Assembly (NCBI GenBank): GCA_003251635.1
Contig: QKEW01000012.1
Span: forward strand, 1 to 53,332
Source: a bacterium
GTDB lineage: Bacteria; Patescibacteriota; Minisyncoccia; Moranbacterales; GWC2-37-73
DNA: 53,332 nucleotides
Reading direction: 5' to 3'
Part shown: positions 35,895-45,849 of the stretch, piece by piece
How positions within the stretch are numbered: position 1 is the stretch's first letter
Layout of the letters: the number at the start of each line of letters is the position of its first letter
Made by a program: the position numbers and the translations under genes
The notes under the pieces: model-generated
The model's database searches: none
What the model was told of the DNA's origin: nothing
The model's input: the letters and a program-made list of their open reading frames with translations, nothing else

Positions 35895-36722
35895 ATGGAA
35901 AAAAAACTAACTATTGCCATTCTAGATTACAAAAAGGCTAATCGAGTGATTGAAAATGTAAGTTTTTTATTAAATCAAAAAACAAGTTTTGGTTTTGATG
36001 TTATTGTAGTGGATAATTCTTGCGATGAAAAAAATGCCCAAATTTTGAAAAACAATATTGATAGAAATAAAATTAAACTAGTAATAAATTCAAAAAATAC
36101 CGGCTATACAAAAGCTTATAATGATATTGCCGAAAAAATATCCGGGGATTATTTTCTTATTCTTAATCCCGATATTTTATTAAAGCAATCTGATGCTTTG
36201 CAGAAAATGGTTGAGTATATGGATGCCAATGCGGATGTGGGGGTTTTGGGTCCAAAACAGGAGAACGATTCCGGTGAATTAGCTATGACTGTCAGAGCTT
36301 TTCCAAGATTTTACGTGCAAGTTGCCAGAAGAACGTTCTTGCGTCATTTGTTCTGGTTTAAGGAAAAAGTGGCCTACGACGAAATGCATCATTTCAATTA
36401 CAATAAAATTCAAGAAGTTGACTGGTTGCAGTCTTCCTGTTTCATAACTAGAACCAGTTTGTGGAATTTATTGGGAGGTTTCAATGAGGATTATTTTCTT
36501 TTCATGGCTGATGCCGAATTTTGTTTGGAATCTTGGAAAAAAGGTTTTAAAGTTGTTTATTATCCCGAGGTATCCGTACTGGCTGACGGAAGAAGATTAA
36601 GCGCGGGAGGTCTTAAAACTTTCTTTCAAAGTTGGATTCTCCGACAGCATGTAAAGGATTCTTTGCGATATAGTTGGAATCACTTGGGAAAAGTTAATCC
36701 CAGAAAAAATCTCGGAAACTAG
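35895..36722 (+). CDS. Family 2 glycosyltransferase (rhamnosyltransferase-like)
   Basis: VIVVDNSCDEKN, NTGYTKAYN, LNPDILL, GGFNEDYFLFMADAEF. Confidence 0.85.
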   Translation: MEKKLTIAILDYKKANRVIENVSFLLNQKTSFGFDVIVVDNSCDEKNAQILKNNIDRNKIKLVINSKNTGYTKAYNDIAEKISGDYFLILNPDILLKQSDALQKMVEYMDANADVGVLGPKQENDSGELAMTVRAFPRFYVQVARRTFLRHLFWFKEKVAYDEMHHFNYNKIQEVDWLQSSCFITRTSLWNLLGGFNEDYFLFMADAEFCLESWKKGFKVVYYPEVSVLADGRRLSAGGLKTFFQSWILRQHVKDSLRYSWNHLGKVNPRKNLGN

Positions 36723-36753
36723 GAGCTTTTAGAAAAAATTTAATTTAAGAAAA

Positions 36754-37935
36754 TTGATGAAGTCTTTGTTGGTTAAAATAGAAAAAACCAAGCTTCTTTG
36801 GAAAAGAAGCGGTTTTTTTGGAGGGATAAAAATTCTTTTTTCATATGGGCTAACTTTTCTTAAGGCTTTTTTTGTTTCCTCGGGTGATGTGCTTTTTATT
36901 TCTGGCGGAGTTGGAGACAGTGCCTTTTATCGTGCATATAATCCAGCCGAGGAGTTAAGAATGCATGGATTTAAAACTTCTACAACCATCTCAGATAATC
37001 CCTTTCTGCATAAGTTAGCAAATAAATTTAGCGTATTTGTTTTTCACAGAGTTTCCTATAACGGAAAAATAGAAAAAATGATAGCTGAGATAAAAAGACA
37101 GGGTAAAGAGATTATTTTTGATGCGGATGATTTAATCCATGATCCGACTTATCTTGTGCACATGGATTATTTTCAAAAAATGAATAGGACCCAGCAGGAA
37201 CAGTACAAAAATGGCATTGGCGCGGAAATTATCAATGATCCCTATGTGAAAACCTGCACAACGACAGTTTCTTATCTCGCCAATAAATTGAAGGAAAAAA
37301 ATAAAAAGGTAATAATAGTTCCAAATAAGTTTTCAGAAAAAGAATTTGAATTGACAAATAGTTTATTGCAGACACAAAAGAAAGATGATGGAAAAATAAG
37401 GATAATTTATTGCAGTGGAACTCTTTCTCATAATAAAGATTTTGCAACTATAAAAGAGGCTTTATTGAAAATATTAGACAAGTACGGTCAGACTAGGCTC
37501 GTGCTTATGGGACCGCTGGATGTTTCTGAAGATTTGTTACACAAAAAGGAGCAAATAGAAATTACCCCAAGAGCTTCTCGAAACAAATTTTTTGTTGGTT
37601 TATATGGCGCTGATATAAATCTCGCTCCTCTTGAGTTGAATAATCCATTTTGCGAATCTAAATCAGCTTTGAAGTTTACTGAAGCGGGCGCTCTAAAAAT
37701 TCCCACGGTGGCTGTAAGAAATCAGACATTTTCAGAGGCTATAGACGACGGAGAGGATGGATTTTTGGCGGACAATGCCAAAGAGTGGGTTGAGAAAATA
37801 GAAAAACTGATAAATAGCAAAGAATTAAGGGAAAAAATGGGAGAAAAAGCCAGGCAGAAAGTTGAAAAAAAATATACCAACAAAAATAGTGATAATATCG
37901 AGTATTACGAATACATTAGGAGTAGAATAAATTAA
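36754..37935 (+). CDS. Glycosyltransferase (GT4-like)
   Basis: FDADDLIHDP, IPTVAVRNQTFSEAIDDGEDGFLADN. Confidence 0.8.
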   Translation: MMKSLLVKIEKTKLLWKRSGFFGGIKILFSYGLTFLKAFFVSSGDVLFISGGVGDSAFYRAYNPAEELRMHGFKTSTTISDNPFLHKLANKFSVFVFHRVSYNGKIEKMIAEIKRQGKEIIFDADDLIHDPTYLVHMDYFQKMNRTQQEQYKNGIGAEIINDPYVKTCTTTVSYLANKLKEKNKKVIIVPNKFSEKEFELTNSLLQTQKKDDGKIRIIYCSGTLSHNKDFATIKEALLKILDKYGQTRLVLMGPLDVSEDLLHKKEQIEITPRASRNKFFVGLYGADINLAPLELNNPFCESKSALKFTEAGALKIPTVAVRNQTFSEAIDDGEDGFLADNAKEWVEKIEKLINSKELREKMGEKARQKVEKKYTNKNSDNIEYYEYIRSRIN

Positions 37936-37937
37936 AA

Positions 37938-38732
37938 ATGAGTAGTAAAAAATTATCCGTCTTAATTGTGACTTATGGGGGTGTGGTATGTTTAAAAAAA
38001 TGTACCGATTCGCTCTATGAAAAATTCAAAGACTTATTCGAATGGGAAATTGTCATAATTAATAATGACGAAAATCAAAATATTTCCAGACTTTCTTTGA
38101 ATTTTTCCAAAATAAATGTTTTGAATAATGGAAAAAATGTTGGCTTTGGAGCTGGAATGAATCTTGGGGCCAAGCAGGCAGTGGGAGAGTATCTTTTGAT
38201 TTTGAATCCAGATACTGAAATTTTAACCGATAATGTTCAGGAAGTTTTTTCCGAATTTGAAAAAAACGAAAATATCGGAGTTATTGGCGCGGGAATTTTT
38301 GAAAATAACCAACAAAAACAACCCTGGAGTGCCGGTTTTGAAATGTCTCTTTATAATCTTTTGAGAAACAATCTGGGTTGGAGCCGGAGTCGCCGGATTT
38401 GGGAAAGCGAAAGAGAAATTAAATGTGATTGGGTAGCCGGTACCGGCATGTTTGTTAAAAGAAATTTTTTCAAAAAAATTGGAGGATTTGATGAGAACTT
38501 TTTCATGTATTTTGAAGATATGGATTTTTGCAAAAGAACAAGAAATGACGGCAAGGAGGTTGTTTTTTTTCCTGATTTTCAAGTAAGTCATAGTGGTGGC
38601 AAGAGCTATAATAATAACAAGAAGCTGCAAAAAAAACATTATTACGATTCATTGGAGCTTTATTTTAAAAAAAACAGGAATTATTTTGAATACCACGCAA
38701 TAAAGATAGCCAGAAGGCTTTTTCATGGCTAA
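37938..38732 (+). CDS. Family 2 glycosyltransferase
   Basis: NNGKNVGFGAGMNLGAKQA, LILNPDTEIL, GGFDENFFMYFEDMDFCKR. Confidence 0.88.
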   Translation: MSSKKLSVLIVTYGGVVCLKKCTDSLYEKFKDLFEWEIVIINNDENQNISRLSLNFSKINVLNNGKNVGFGAGMNLGAKQAVGEYLLILNPDTEILTDNVQEVFSEFEKNENIGVIGAGIFENNQQKQPWSAGFEMSLYNLLRNNLGWSRSRRIWESEREIKCDWVAGTGMFVKRNFFKKIGGFDENFFMYFEDMDFCKRTRNDGKEVVFFPDFQVSHSGGKSYNNNKKLQKKHYYDSLELYFKKNRNYFEYHAIKIARRLFHG

Positions 38733-38813
38733 TTCCTTGTTTGTTTATTCGTTTATTGGGTGTTATAATTATAAAGTTGGTTTTAATAATAATTTTAATT
38801 TTTGACAAGAAAA

Positions 38814-39680
38814 ATGAAAAAGATCAAGAAGGCTGTGATTGCGGTTGCCGGGTCTGGAACTAGATTATTGCCAGCTACAAAAGCCATGCCCAAGGAAATG
38901 CTTCCGATTGTTGATAAACCGATTATCCAGTTGGTAGTGGAAGAATTGGTGGAGGCCGGGATTGAAGATATTATTTTCGTAACTCGTTGGGATAAAAAAC
39001 CGTTGGAGGACCATTTTGACAGATCTTCTGCTCTGGAGGCTGATTTGCGAAAAAATGGAAAGGATAAATATGCCGATGAAATTGTTAGAATTTCGGAAAT
39101 GGCCAATTTTGTTTATGTTCGTCAAAAAGGCCCATATGGTAATGGAACTCCAGTTCTTTCAGCAGCCAGTTTGGTGGATGATGAACCGTTCGTTTTTGTC
39201 TATGGAGATGATCTGGTAAAATCAAAAGTTTCTTTCACTAAGCAGATGGTGGAGGATTACAATAAAAATGGCCACCCGATTTTCGCTGTACAGGAGGTTC
39301 CGCGTGAGGTTGTCAATCGTTATGGAGTGGTAAAACTTAAGGAAGGCACAGATATTTTGGAGGATGTTGTGGAAAAACCATCAATTGAAGAAGCTCCTTC
39401 TTGTCTGGCTTCTTTCGGAAGAATGATTCTGAATCAAGAAATCATCAATATTCTCAAAAAGACCCCGCTAGGAAAGGGCAATGAATTGTGGATGGTAGAT
39501 GCAATCAGAACCTATGTGAAAAATGGTGGGATAGTAAAGATTAAAGAGCCGAAGGACGGTTATTGGCTGACAACCGGAGACCCCTTGAATTATATGAAAT
39601 CAATTTTAGCCTACGCACTGGAAAGGGAAGATATTAAAGATGAAATAAAAGAGTATATCAATCAACTCTATTGTCAATAA
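38814..39680 (+). CDS. galU: UTP--glucose-1-phosphate uridylyltransferase
   Basis: KAVIAVAGSGTRLLPATKAMPKEMLPIVDKPIIQLVVEE. ATG 38814 preferred over TTG 38802. Confidence 0.93.
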   Translation: MKKIKKAVIAVAGSGTRLLPATKAMPKEMLPIVDKPIIQLVVEELVEAGIEDIIFVTRWDKKPLEDHFDRSSALEADLRKNGKDKYADEIVRISEMANFVYVRQKGPYGNGTPVLSAASLVDDEPFVFVYGDDLVKSKVSFTKQMVEDYNKNGHPIFAVQEVPREVVNRYGVVKLKEGTDILEDVVEKPSIEEAPSCLASFGRMILNQEIINILKKTPLGKGNELWMVDAIRTYVKNGGIVKIKEPKDGYWLTTGDPLNYMKSILAYALEREDIKDEIKEYINQLYCQ

Positions 39681-39710
39681 CTAATATTTAAGGTATAAAA
39701 ATAAAACAAA

Positions 39711-40088
39711 ATGATTCCGGAAAAATTAACTTTAGGTCAAAAAGCGGCCGATTGGATCGCTAGTATTGTGGGAAGTTGGAAATTCGTCATATTTCAATCA
39801 ATAATTCTGATTATTTGGATTATATTGAATGTAATAGCCTTTGTTCAACACTGGGATCCCTATCCGTTCATTTTGTTAAACTTAACCCTAAGCTTTCAGG
39901 CTGCCTATACTGCTCCGATAATTTTGATGAGTCAAAACCGAACCGCCGAAAAAGATCGTCGCAAAGCCAGCGCTGATCTTTATACTGATAAAAAGGCTGA
40001 ACAAGGAATCGAAGAAATTCAATTGCAGATCAAGCACCTCAGTTCTATGCTGGGAGAAATTGCCAGGAATAATAATCAAAAAAAATAG
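39711..40088 (+). CDS. DUF1003-type membrane protein
   Basis: IVGSWKFVIFQSIILIIWIILNVIAF...DPYPFILLNLTLSFQAAYTAPIILMSQNR. Confidence 0.8.
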   Translation: MIPEKLTLGQKAADWIASIVGSWKFVIFQSIILIIWIILNVIAFVQHWDPYPFILLNLTLSFQAAYTAPIILMSQNRTAEKDRRKASADLYTDKKAEQGIEEIQLQIKHLSSMLGEIARNNNQKK

Positions 40089-40154
40089 ATATTGCCCATA
40101 GGGTGAAAACTAATAAAAACAAAATAGCTAGTTATTTGATTAAAGAGAGGATGT

Positions 40155-40844
40155 ATGTACTGGATTTATTTAGTTATATTTGTTTTCTTAGTCTTTGTCC
40201 CGGAGATCATCCGGGGTAATTTGGGCGTTTTTGGAGAAGAAACAGTTGAAGAAATCGTTCTTTTGTTTTTAGGAGGAACGATTTTTATTTTTTATTTGAT
40301 AAGAGATAGTCAAATTCAGAAAATTCAAAAAGAACTGGATGAAAAAAGACGTGAAAACAATCGAATGCTCAAAGATTTAACTCAATCCTATTCTTTTATT
40401 GGCGAGATAAATCGTAAATTGGAAATTGCCAAAAATATATTTTTGGGTTTGCCGGAGTGGTCTAAAAAGGGGAGCGGTAACAAGAAAGAATCTTTTGAAT
40501 ATATCATGGCCTCCATAAAAGCCCTTACAAAATCGCAGGACCATTGCTTATTATTTGTCTTTGAAAATCATTTTGAAAAAATCTGGGAACTGAAAAGCAA
40601 TAAGGATTTTGCTTGTAACCCTTTTGAAAAAAAATTATTTGATAAGAATAGACGCTATTATGAAGATGATCAATTTATGACGGTAATCTCGCCGGAAAAT
40701 ATTGAAGGAATCGTTTCTATTATAAAAATTCGCAAAAAAACCCCTCATCAAACATTGGAAGATCCGGATATTCTGAAAGCCTTAGCGACACAGGCCTTAT
40801 TTTTGTTTGTTTTTCTCCAAAAAAACAAAAGATTGAAAAAATAA
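40155..40844 (+). CDS. Hypothetical membrane protein with coiled coil and GAF-like C-terminal domain
   Basis: Two N-terminal hydrophobic segments, coiled coil, globular C-terminal region. Confidence 0.55.
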   Translation: MYWIYLVIFVFLVFVPEIIRGNLGVFGEETVEEIVLLFLGGTIFIFYLIRDSQIQKIQKELDEKRRENNRMLKDLTQSYSFIGEINRKLEIAKNIFLGLPEWSKKGSGNKKESFEYIMASIKALTKSQDHCLLFVFENHFEKIWELKSNKDFACNPFEKKLFDKNRRYYEDDQFMTVISPENIEGIVSIIKIRKKTPHQTLEDPDILKALATQALFLFVFLQKNKRLKK

Positions 40845-40887
40845 TTAAATATATATATAATCTAAGAGATAATTAATTGCCAACACT

Positions 40888-41322
40888 ATGAAAATTATTT
40901 TATTGCAAGATGTGAAGAAAATTGGGAAAAAGGGGGAAGTGAAAGAGGTTGCCGACGGATATGCGCGAAATTTTCTTTTAGCCAAGAATTTGGCTCAAGT
41001 GGCAACTTCTAGTGCGGTGACTAAGGTTCAAAAGGATCAGCAAAAGAGAACAGATAAAATGAACAAGGAGAAAGCCTTGTATCAAGAAATTGCCGATCAA
41101 TTGCAAGATAAAAGTTTTTTCATTAAGACTAAGTCCAGAAACGGAAAACTTTTTGGATCGGTCACATCCAAAGAGGTTTTAAAGGTTTTAAATGAAAAAG
41201 GTGTAAAAATTAATCAAAATCAAATCCAATTTGATTCAGTCAAGCAATTGGGAAAGAAAAAAGCCAAGGCTATTTTTCCCTTTGGAGTTCAATCTGATTT
41301 TTGGATTGAAATTGGGGAATAG
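40888..41322 (+). CDS. rplI: 50S ribosomal protein L9
   Basis: [37 protein letters not shown]-terminal domain FGSVTSKEV. Confidence 0.96.
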   Translation: MKIILLQDVKKIGKKGEVKEVADGYARNFLLAKNLAQVATSSAVTKVQKDQQKRTDKMNKEKALYQEIADQLQDKSFFIKTKSRNGKLFGSVTSKEVLKVLNEKGVKINQNQIQFDSVKQLGKKKAKAIFPFGVQSDFWIEIGE

Positions 41323-41406
41323 AAAACGGGATTTTCAATGTAAATAAATTTAATATAAAAATACCGAATTTTCAAAACATTTTAGTTGGAATTTGGTGAA
41401 AAAACT

Positions 41407-43047
41407 ATGGATAACCGGAAATACATTTTTGTCATGGGAGGAGTGATGAGCGGAGTTGGCAAGGGAATTACAACTTCTTCAATCGGTGCGATCTTGAAGG
41501 CTCGTGGCTATAATGTCACCGCTCTAAAGATTGATCCCTATATCAATGTTGATGCCGGTACCATGAATCCAACTGAACATGGAGAAGTTTTTGTTCTGGA
41601 TGATGGCTATGAATGTGATCAGGATATGGGAAATTATGAACGTTTCATGGAAATCAGTCTGCCTAGTCTTAACTATATGACGACCGGCAGTGTTTATCAG
41701 TCGGTTATCAATAAGGAGCGTAATTTGAAATATAAAGGTAAATGCGTAGAAGTAGTTCCTCACATCCCCTTGGAGGTAATCGAAAGAATAAAAAAAGCCA
41801 GTGAAAAAGCCAAATCAGACATTACTTTGATTGAAATTGGCGGTACAGTCGGTGAATATCAAAACATTCTATTTTTAGAAGCTGCCAGAATGCTAAAGAT
41901 AAAAAATCCGGAAGATGTTTTGTCTGTTTTGGTTAGTTATTTGCCGATTCCGAGCAAGGTTGGGGAAATGAAAACTAAGCCAACCCAATATGCTGTCAGG
42001 ACGCTCAATGGCGCCGGAATTCAGCCGGATTTTATTATCGCTCGCAGCGAAACTTTCCTAGACCAAAAACGCAAAGAAAAACTTTCCATGTTTTGTAACA
42101 TTCCGGAAGAATATGTAATTTCCGCGCCAGATATTGATAGCGTCTATCAAGTGCCGATTAACTATGAACGAGACGATTTGAGTAAGTTGATTTTAAAAAA
42201 ACTGGGATTAAAACAGAAAAAATCCAACCTAAAGCCTTGGCAAGATTTGGTCGATAAGATTAAAAGTGTTAAGGAAAAAATTCGAATCGGAGTGGTTGGA
42301 AAATATTTTGGAACCGGCGATTTTGTTTTGAGTGATGCTTACATTAGTGTTATTGAAGCAATCAAGCATGCTGGGTTCAAGAACGATGTAAAAGTGCAAA
42401 TCGATTGGATCAATAGTGAGCTTTTTGAAAAAGAACCTCATAAAATTGAAATATTGAAAGATTGCGATGGAATTTTGGTGCCAGGCGGATTTGGTGAGCG
42501 GGGAATTGAAGGGAAAATCAAAGCCATTCAATATTGTCGCGAGAATCGGATTCCTTTTTTCGGCCTTTGTTACGGAATGCAATTGGCAGTTATCGAATAT
42601 GCGCGCAACGTCTTAGGCTTGGAAAAAGCCAACACGACCGAAATTGACAAAAAAACTCCTCACCCGGTCATCGACATCATGCCGGAACAAAAAAAGAATT
42701 TGGAGGATAGCAATTTTGGTGCCACCATGCGATTGGGAAGCTACGAAGCCGTTTTGAAAAAAGGTAGCTTGGCTCAGCGTGCTTATGGAAAAGAAAGAAT
42801 TGATGAGCGCCATCGGCATCGTTGGGAGGTTAATCCGCAATATATCAAAGATATTGAAAAAGCGGGATTGGTTTTTTCCGGCAAATCGCCCAATAAAAAA
42901 TTAATGGAAATTATCGAATTGCCAAGTGAAAAACATCCATTTTTCTTGGCAACTCAGTTTCATCCCGAATTTAAATCCGCTCCACTCAAAGCTCATCCGC
43001 TTTTTGTGGAATTCATCAAAGCGGCTAAAGGGAGGCGTAAAGAATAA
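41407..43047 (+). CDS. pyrG: CTP synthase
   Basis: YIFVMGGVMSGVGKGITTSSIGAILKARGYNVTALKIDPYINVDAGTMNP; glutaminase motifs GVLVPGGFGERG-like and PFFGLCYGMQLAVIE. Confidence 0.97.
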   Translation: MDNRKYIFVMGGVMSGVGKGITTSSIGAILKARGYNVTALKIDPYINVDAGTMNPTEHGEVFVLDDGYECDQDMGNYERFMEISLPSLNYMTTGSVYQSVINKERNLKYKGKCVEVVPHIPLEVIERIKKASEKAKSDITLIEIGGTVGEYQNILFLEAARMLKIKNPEDVLSVLVSYLPIPSKVGEMKTKPTQYAVRTLNGAGIQPDFIIARSETFLDQKRKEKLSMFCNIPEEYVISAPDIDSVYQVPINYERDDLSKLILKKLGLKQKKSNLKPWQDLVDKIKSVKEKIRIGVVGKYFGTGDFVLSDAYISVIEAIKHAGFKNDVKVQIDWINSELFEKEPHKIEILKDCDGILVPGGFGERGIEGKIKAIQYCRENRIPFFGLCYGMQLAVIEYARNVLGLEKANTTEIDKKTPHPVIDIMPEQKKNLEDSNFGATMRLGSYEAVLKKGSLAQRAYGKERIDERHRHRWEVNPQYIKDIEKAGLVFSGKSPNKKLMEIIELPSEKHPFFLATQFHPEFKSAPLKAHPLFVEFIKAAKGRRKE

Positions 43048-43070
43048 TTAAAAAAACTGCCCTGTAAAAC

Positions 43071-43100
43071 AAAAAGCGATCTATGATTTGATCGCTTTTT
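43071..43100. terminator. Bidirectional terminator between pyrG and rpmA
   Basis: aaaaagcgatc/gatcgcttttt perfect 11-bp inverted repeat. Confidence 0.85.
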
Positions 43101-43125
43101 GAAATAGTCTTTGTGAAGTTTGGAA

Positions 43126-43509
43126 TTATTTTTTCTTGGTAGTTTTCTTGGTGGCTACAGGTTTTGATTTGCTAGCAACTTTTTTTGTTGCAGTTTTCGT
43201 AACGGTTTTAATAGCAGAGCTTTTCTTGATGATCCCAGCAGTTATATCAACAAATCGACGCTTGACCAGTTTGCCGGTAAAATCTCGTACCATTTTTTTG
43301 GAAAACTGCACGTAACCGTCTGCCAAAGCGAAAAGAGTGTCATCACCGCCACGAGCTACATTTTTTCCAGGGTGGAATTTTGTGCCGCGTTGACGTATAA
43401 TGATATTGCCTTTCTGAACTTTTTGATTGCCGAAAATTTTTACTCCGAGACGTTTGGAGATGGAATCGCGTCCCAGTTGGGTAGATCCGCCGGCTTTACG
43501 ATGGGCCAT
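43126..43509 (-). CDS. rpmA: 50S ribosomal protein L27 with Lys-rich C-terminal extension
   Basis: [62 protein letters not shown]; tail [23 protein letters not shown]. Confidence 0.95.
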   Translation of the reverse strand: MAHRKAGGSTQLGRDSISKRLGVKIFGNQKVQKGNIIIRQRGTKFHPGKNVARGGDDTLFALADGYVQFSKKMVRDFTGKLVKRRFVDITAGIIKKSSAIKTVTKTATKKVASKSKPVATKKTTKKK

Positions 43510-43679
43510 ATTTTTCAAATAAAAACGCCAAACTGAGAAACAGTTTTTCGTTTGTTTGCTAATTTATTTATAATTTCAAAGCCTTTAAATTTTCGGGTTA
43601 AATCGCGTCCATAACCGCAAGATAACCTTGGCTTAAGCGAAAATTCAACGACTTAGAGATTATAACAAATAATCGGTTT

Positions 43680-44111
43680 ATGTCAACCAAGTTTCGCCAA
43701 TTTTGGCAAAAAAATGAGACAAAAATTGTACTTTTGATTGGCTTTTCGTTGATTTCAGTCATATCCTTTGAATTCGGGGTACTGAAAGGCTCAAAATGGC
43801 AGTCTAAGCCCCTGGTTATTGAAAGCCTGGCTTCGGAGGCTGCGCAAGCCAAAACTGCTTCTAGTGAGCCCTCTAAGATTCCAGGAGTCAATTCGGCCAC
43901 TCCAAACTTGCCTACGGAAGTAAAAAATGTTAAAAATAACGATTCAAGGCCGAATTCGAATCAATGTCCCTATGTTGGCAGTAAAAATTCAACCAAATTT
44001 TATCTGGCCAATTGTTCTTGGGCTAAACAAATTAAATCGGAAAATTTAGTTTGTTTTCAAACCGCCGAAGAAGCCTTGGCTCAGGGCCGAACCGAAAGTA
44101 AATGTAACTAA
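43680..44111 (+). CDS. Membrane-anchored protein with Ada-like zinc-binding C-terminal domain
   Basis: N-terminal TM IVLLIGFSLISVISFEFGVL; C-terminal YVGSKNSTKFYLANCSWAKQIKSENLVCFQTAEEALAQGRTESKC. Confidence 0.7.
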   Translation: MSTKFRQFWQKNETKIVLLIGFSLISVISFEFGVLKGSKWQSKPLVIESLASEAAQAKTASSEPSKIPGVNSATPNLPTEVKNVKNNDSRPNSNQCPYVGSKNSTKFYLANCSWAKQIKSENLVCFQTAEEALAQGRTESKCN

Positions 44112-44125
44112 CTTTAAAAGCAACC

Positions 44126-44572
44126 ATGAAGAATAAATTTGTAATAGCTGCTAAGGCCATTATCAAAAAAGAAAATAAATTTTTGATTTTACATCGTAGC
44201 GAAACACATGAATATAAGCCGGGCGAAGCTGATTTTCCAGGCGGAAAATTGGAATTTGGAGAAACTATGGAAATCGGACTACTGCGCGAAATCAAGGAAG
44301 AATCCAATCTGGAAGTTAAAATTATCCGACCAGTGCGTTCCTGGAGTTTTTTGCTGGACGAATTTACTCAAATTGTCGGCATAACCTATCTGACTCACTA
44401 TCACTCCGGTCAAATTGAGCTTAGCTATGAACATAACCAGTTTAAATGGCTGACCTTGGAAGAAATTCTGGATGCTCAAGATTTTCCTGAATGGATTAGG
44501 AAAGATTTTCAAGCTATGAATAGCGGGGTTTGCCTCAACCAAAGTCCAGTGTTAGATTTAAGAAGGTATTAA
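44126..44572 (+). CDS. NUDIX hydrolase
   Basis: Nudix box GGKLEFGETMEIGLLREIKEESNL. Confidence 0.88.
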   Translation: MKNKFVIAAKAIIKKENKFLILHRSETHEYKPGEADFPGGKLEFGETMEIGLLREIKEESNLEVKIIRPVRSWSFLLDEFTQIVGITYLTHYHSGQIELSYEHNQFKWLTLEEILDAQDFPEWIRKDFQAMNSGVCLNQSPVLDLRRY

Positions 44573-44590
44573 AAAATTAAAATTAGAAAA

Positions 44591-45286
44591 ATGGGAAAAG
44601 AAAAAATTTTTGTGATTTCTTTGGGCGGTTCCTTGATTGTGCCTGAAGAAGTCGATTGTGAATTTATGCGTCGATTTAAAAAATTAATTGAAAAGCAAAT
44701 CGAACAAGGAAAGAGATTTATTATTGTGACGGGCGGAGGGAAGTTGGCACGCAAATACATTGAAGCTGGGAGCAAAATTGACGATATGAACAACGATGAC
44801 AAAGATTGGCTGGGTATCCATGCAACTCGGATGAACGCTCATTTTGTTCGCACAATCTTTCGAAAACACGCCTATCCTATTATCAACAAAAACCCCTATG
44901 ACTTGGAAGGTTTTTTGAAGGCTAAAGAATCAATCTTGGTAGCTTCCGGCTATCGACCGGGCAATTCAACTGACTATATCGCTGTCTTGATTGGAAAACA
45001 GTTCGGAGCCAAAAAAGTAGTCAATCTTTCCAATATTGATTATGTTTGTGACAGCGATCCGCGCCAAAATCCCGAAGCTAAAAAAATCGAGCATATTTCT
45101 TGGAAAGATTTTCGAAAAATGATCGGGGACCATTGGGATCCGGGTGCTAATGTGCCATTTGATCCGGTAGCTTCCAAGTTGGCCGAGCAGGAAAAAATGG
45201 AAGTGGCCATCATGAATGGTCAAAAATTAGAAAATTTGGAAAAATATTTGGAAGGTAAAGAATTTCAGGGAACTACTATTAACTAA
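44591..45286 (+). CDS. pyrH: UMP kinase, archaeal-type
   Basis: SLGGSLIVPEEVD, TGGGKLARKYIEAG, DPVASKLAEQ, C-terminal GTTI. Confidence 0.82.
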   Translation: MGKEKIFVISLGGSLIVPEEVDCEFMRRFKKLIEKQIEQGKRFIIVTGGGKLARKYIEAGSKIDDMNNDDKDWLGIHATRMNAHFVRTIFRKHAYPIINKNPYDLEGFLKAKESILVASGYRPGNSTDYIAVLIGKQFGAKKVVNLSNIDYVCDSDPRQNPEAKKIEHISWKDFRKMIGDHWDPGANVPFDPVASKLAEQEKMEVAIMNGQKLENLEKYLEGKEFQGTTIN

Positions 45287-45310
45287 GTTTTGGAAAAAAT
45301 TGGACAAAGA

Positions 45311-45350
45311 AAAAACAGCGCCAAGTCGTTAACCCGAACGCTGTTTTTTT
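45311..45350. terminator. Bidirectional terminator
   Basis: aaaaacagcg ... cgctgttttttt. Confidence 0.75.
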
Positions 45351-45499
45351 ACGTTGACTAGCATGAAAAAATTGCTAGCTAGCCAAATGAAGGCCAAAGC
45401 CCGGAACCAGTTGCTGAGTACATCTATTCCCAACAGCTGATGGCCAAAATAAAGAATAATTATCATGGTCAGCATTATAAAATACAGAAAAGTTTTCAT
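45329..45499 (-). CDS. Small membrane protein (56 aa), absent from the ORF track
   Basis: Minus-strand translation MKTFLYFIMLTMIIILYFGHQLLGIDVLSNWFRALAFIWLASNFFMLVNVKKQRSG; begins 11 bp after the stop of the 45511-45720 gene. Confidence 0.55.
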   Translation of the reverse strand: MKTFLYFIMLTMIIILYFGHQLLGIDVLSNWFRALAFIWLASNFFMLVNVKKQRSG

Positions 45500-45510
45500 C
45501 CTGCTATCCT

Positions 45511-45720
45511 TTAGCCATTTTTTATTTTTTTCAACATTTCTCCCAAAATTAAAACCAAAGTCGGAATTGCTAAAAATAAAAATATTATAGATCCTATTCC
45601 CATATGTGCACTCCCGCTAGTAGATAAAAATGGCAAAAGACCCAATGTGCCAGCCAGAATAACTAGCATAATAGGTTCTATGTTATTATACTCAAAAGTT
45701 TTATCTTCAATTTCTTTCAT
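45511..45720 (-). CDS. Small membrane protein (69 aa)
   Basis: Two hydrophobic segments; SD gagagg upstream of ATG. Confidence 0.6.
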   Translation of the reverse strand: MKEIEDKTFEYNNIEPIMLVILAGTLGLLPFLSTSGSAHMGIGSIIFLFLAIPTLVLILGEMLKKIKNG

Positions 45721-45849
45721 AAAACCTCTCTTTCTGGCTTTTCGCCAATTAATTTATGAGTTGTTAAAGAAAAATGTCACCCCAAACGCAATAGAGAATT
45801 TCAAAGTTCCATATTCCGCTTGAGATAACAAATAACTTGCTAGTATAAC

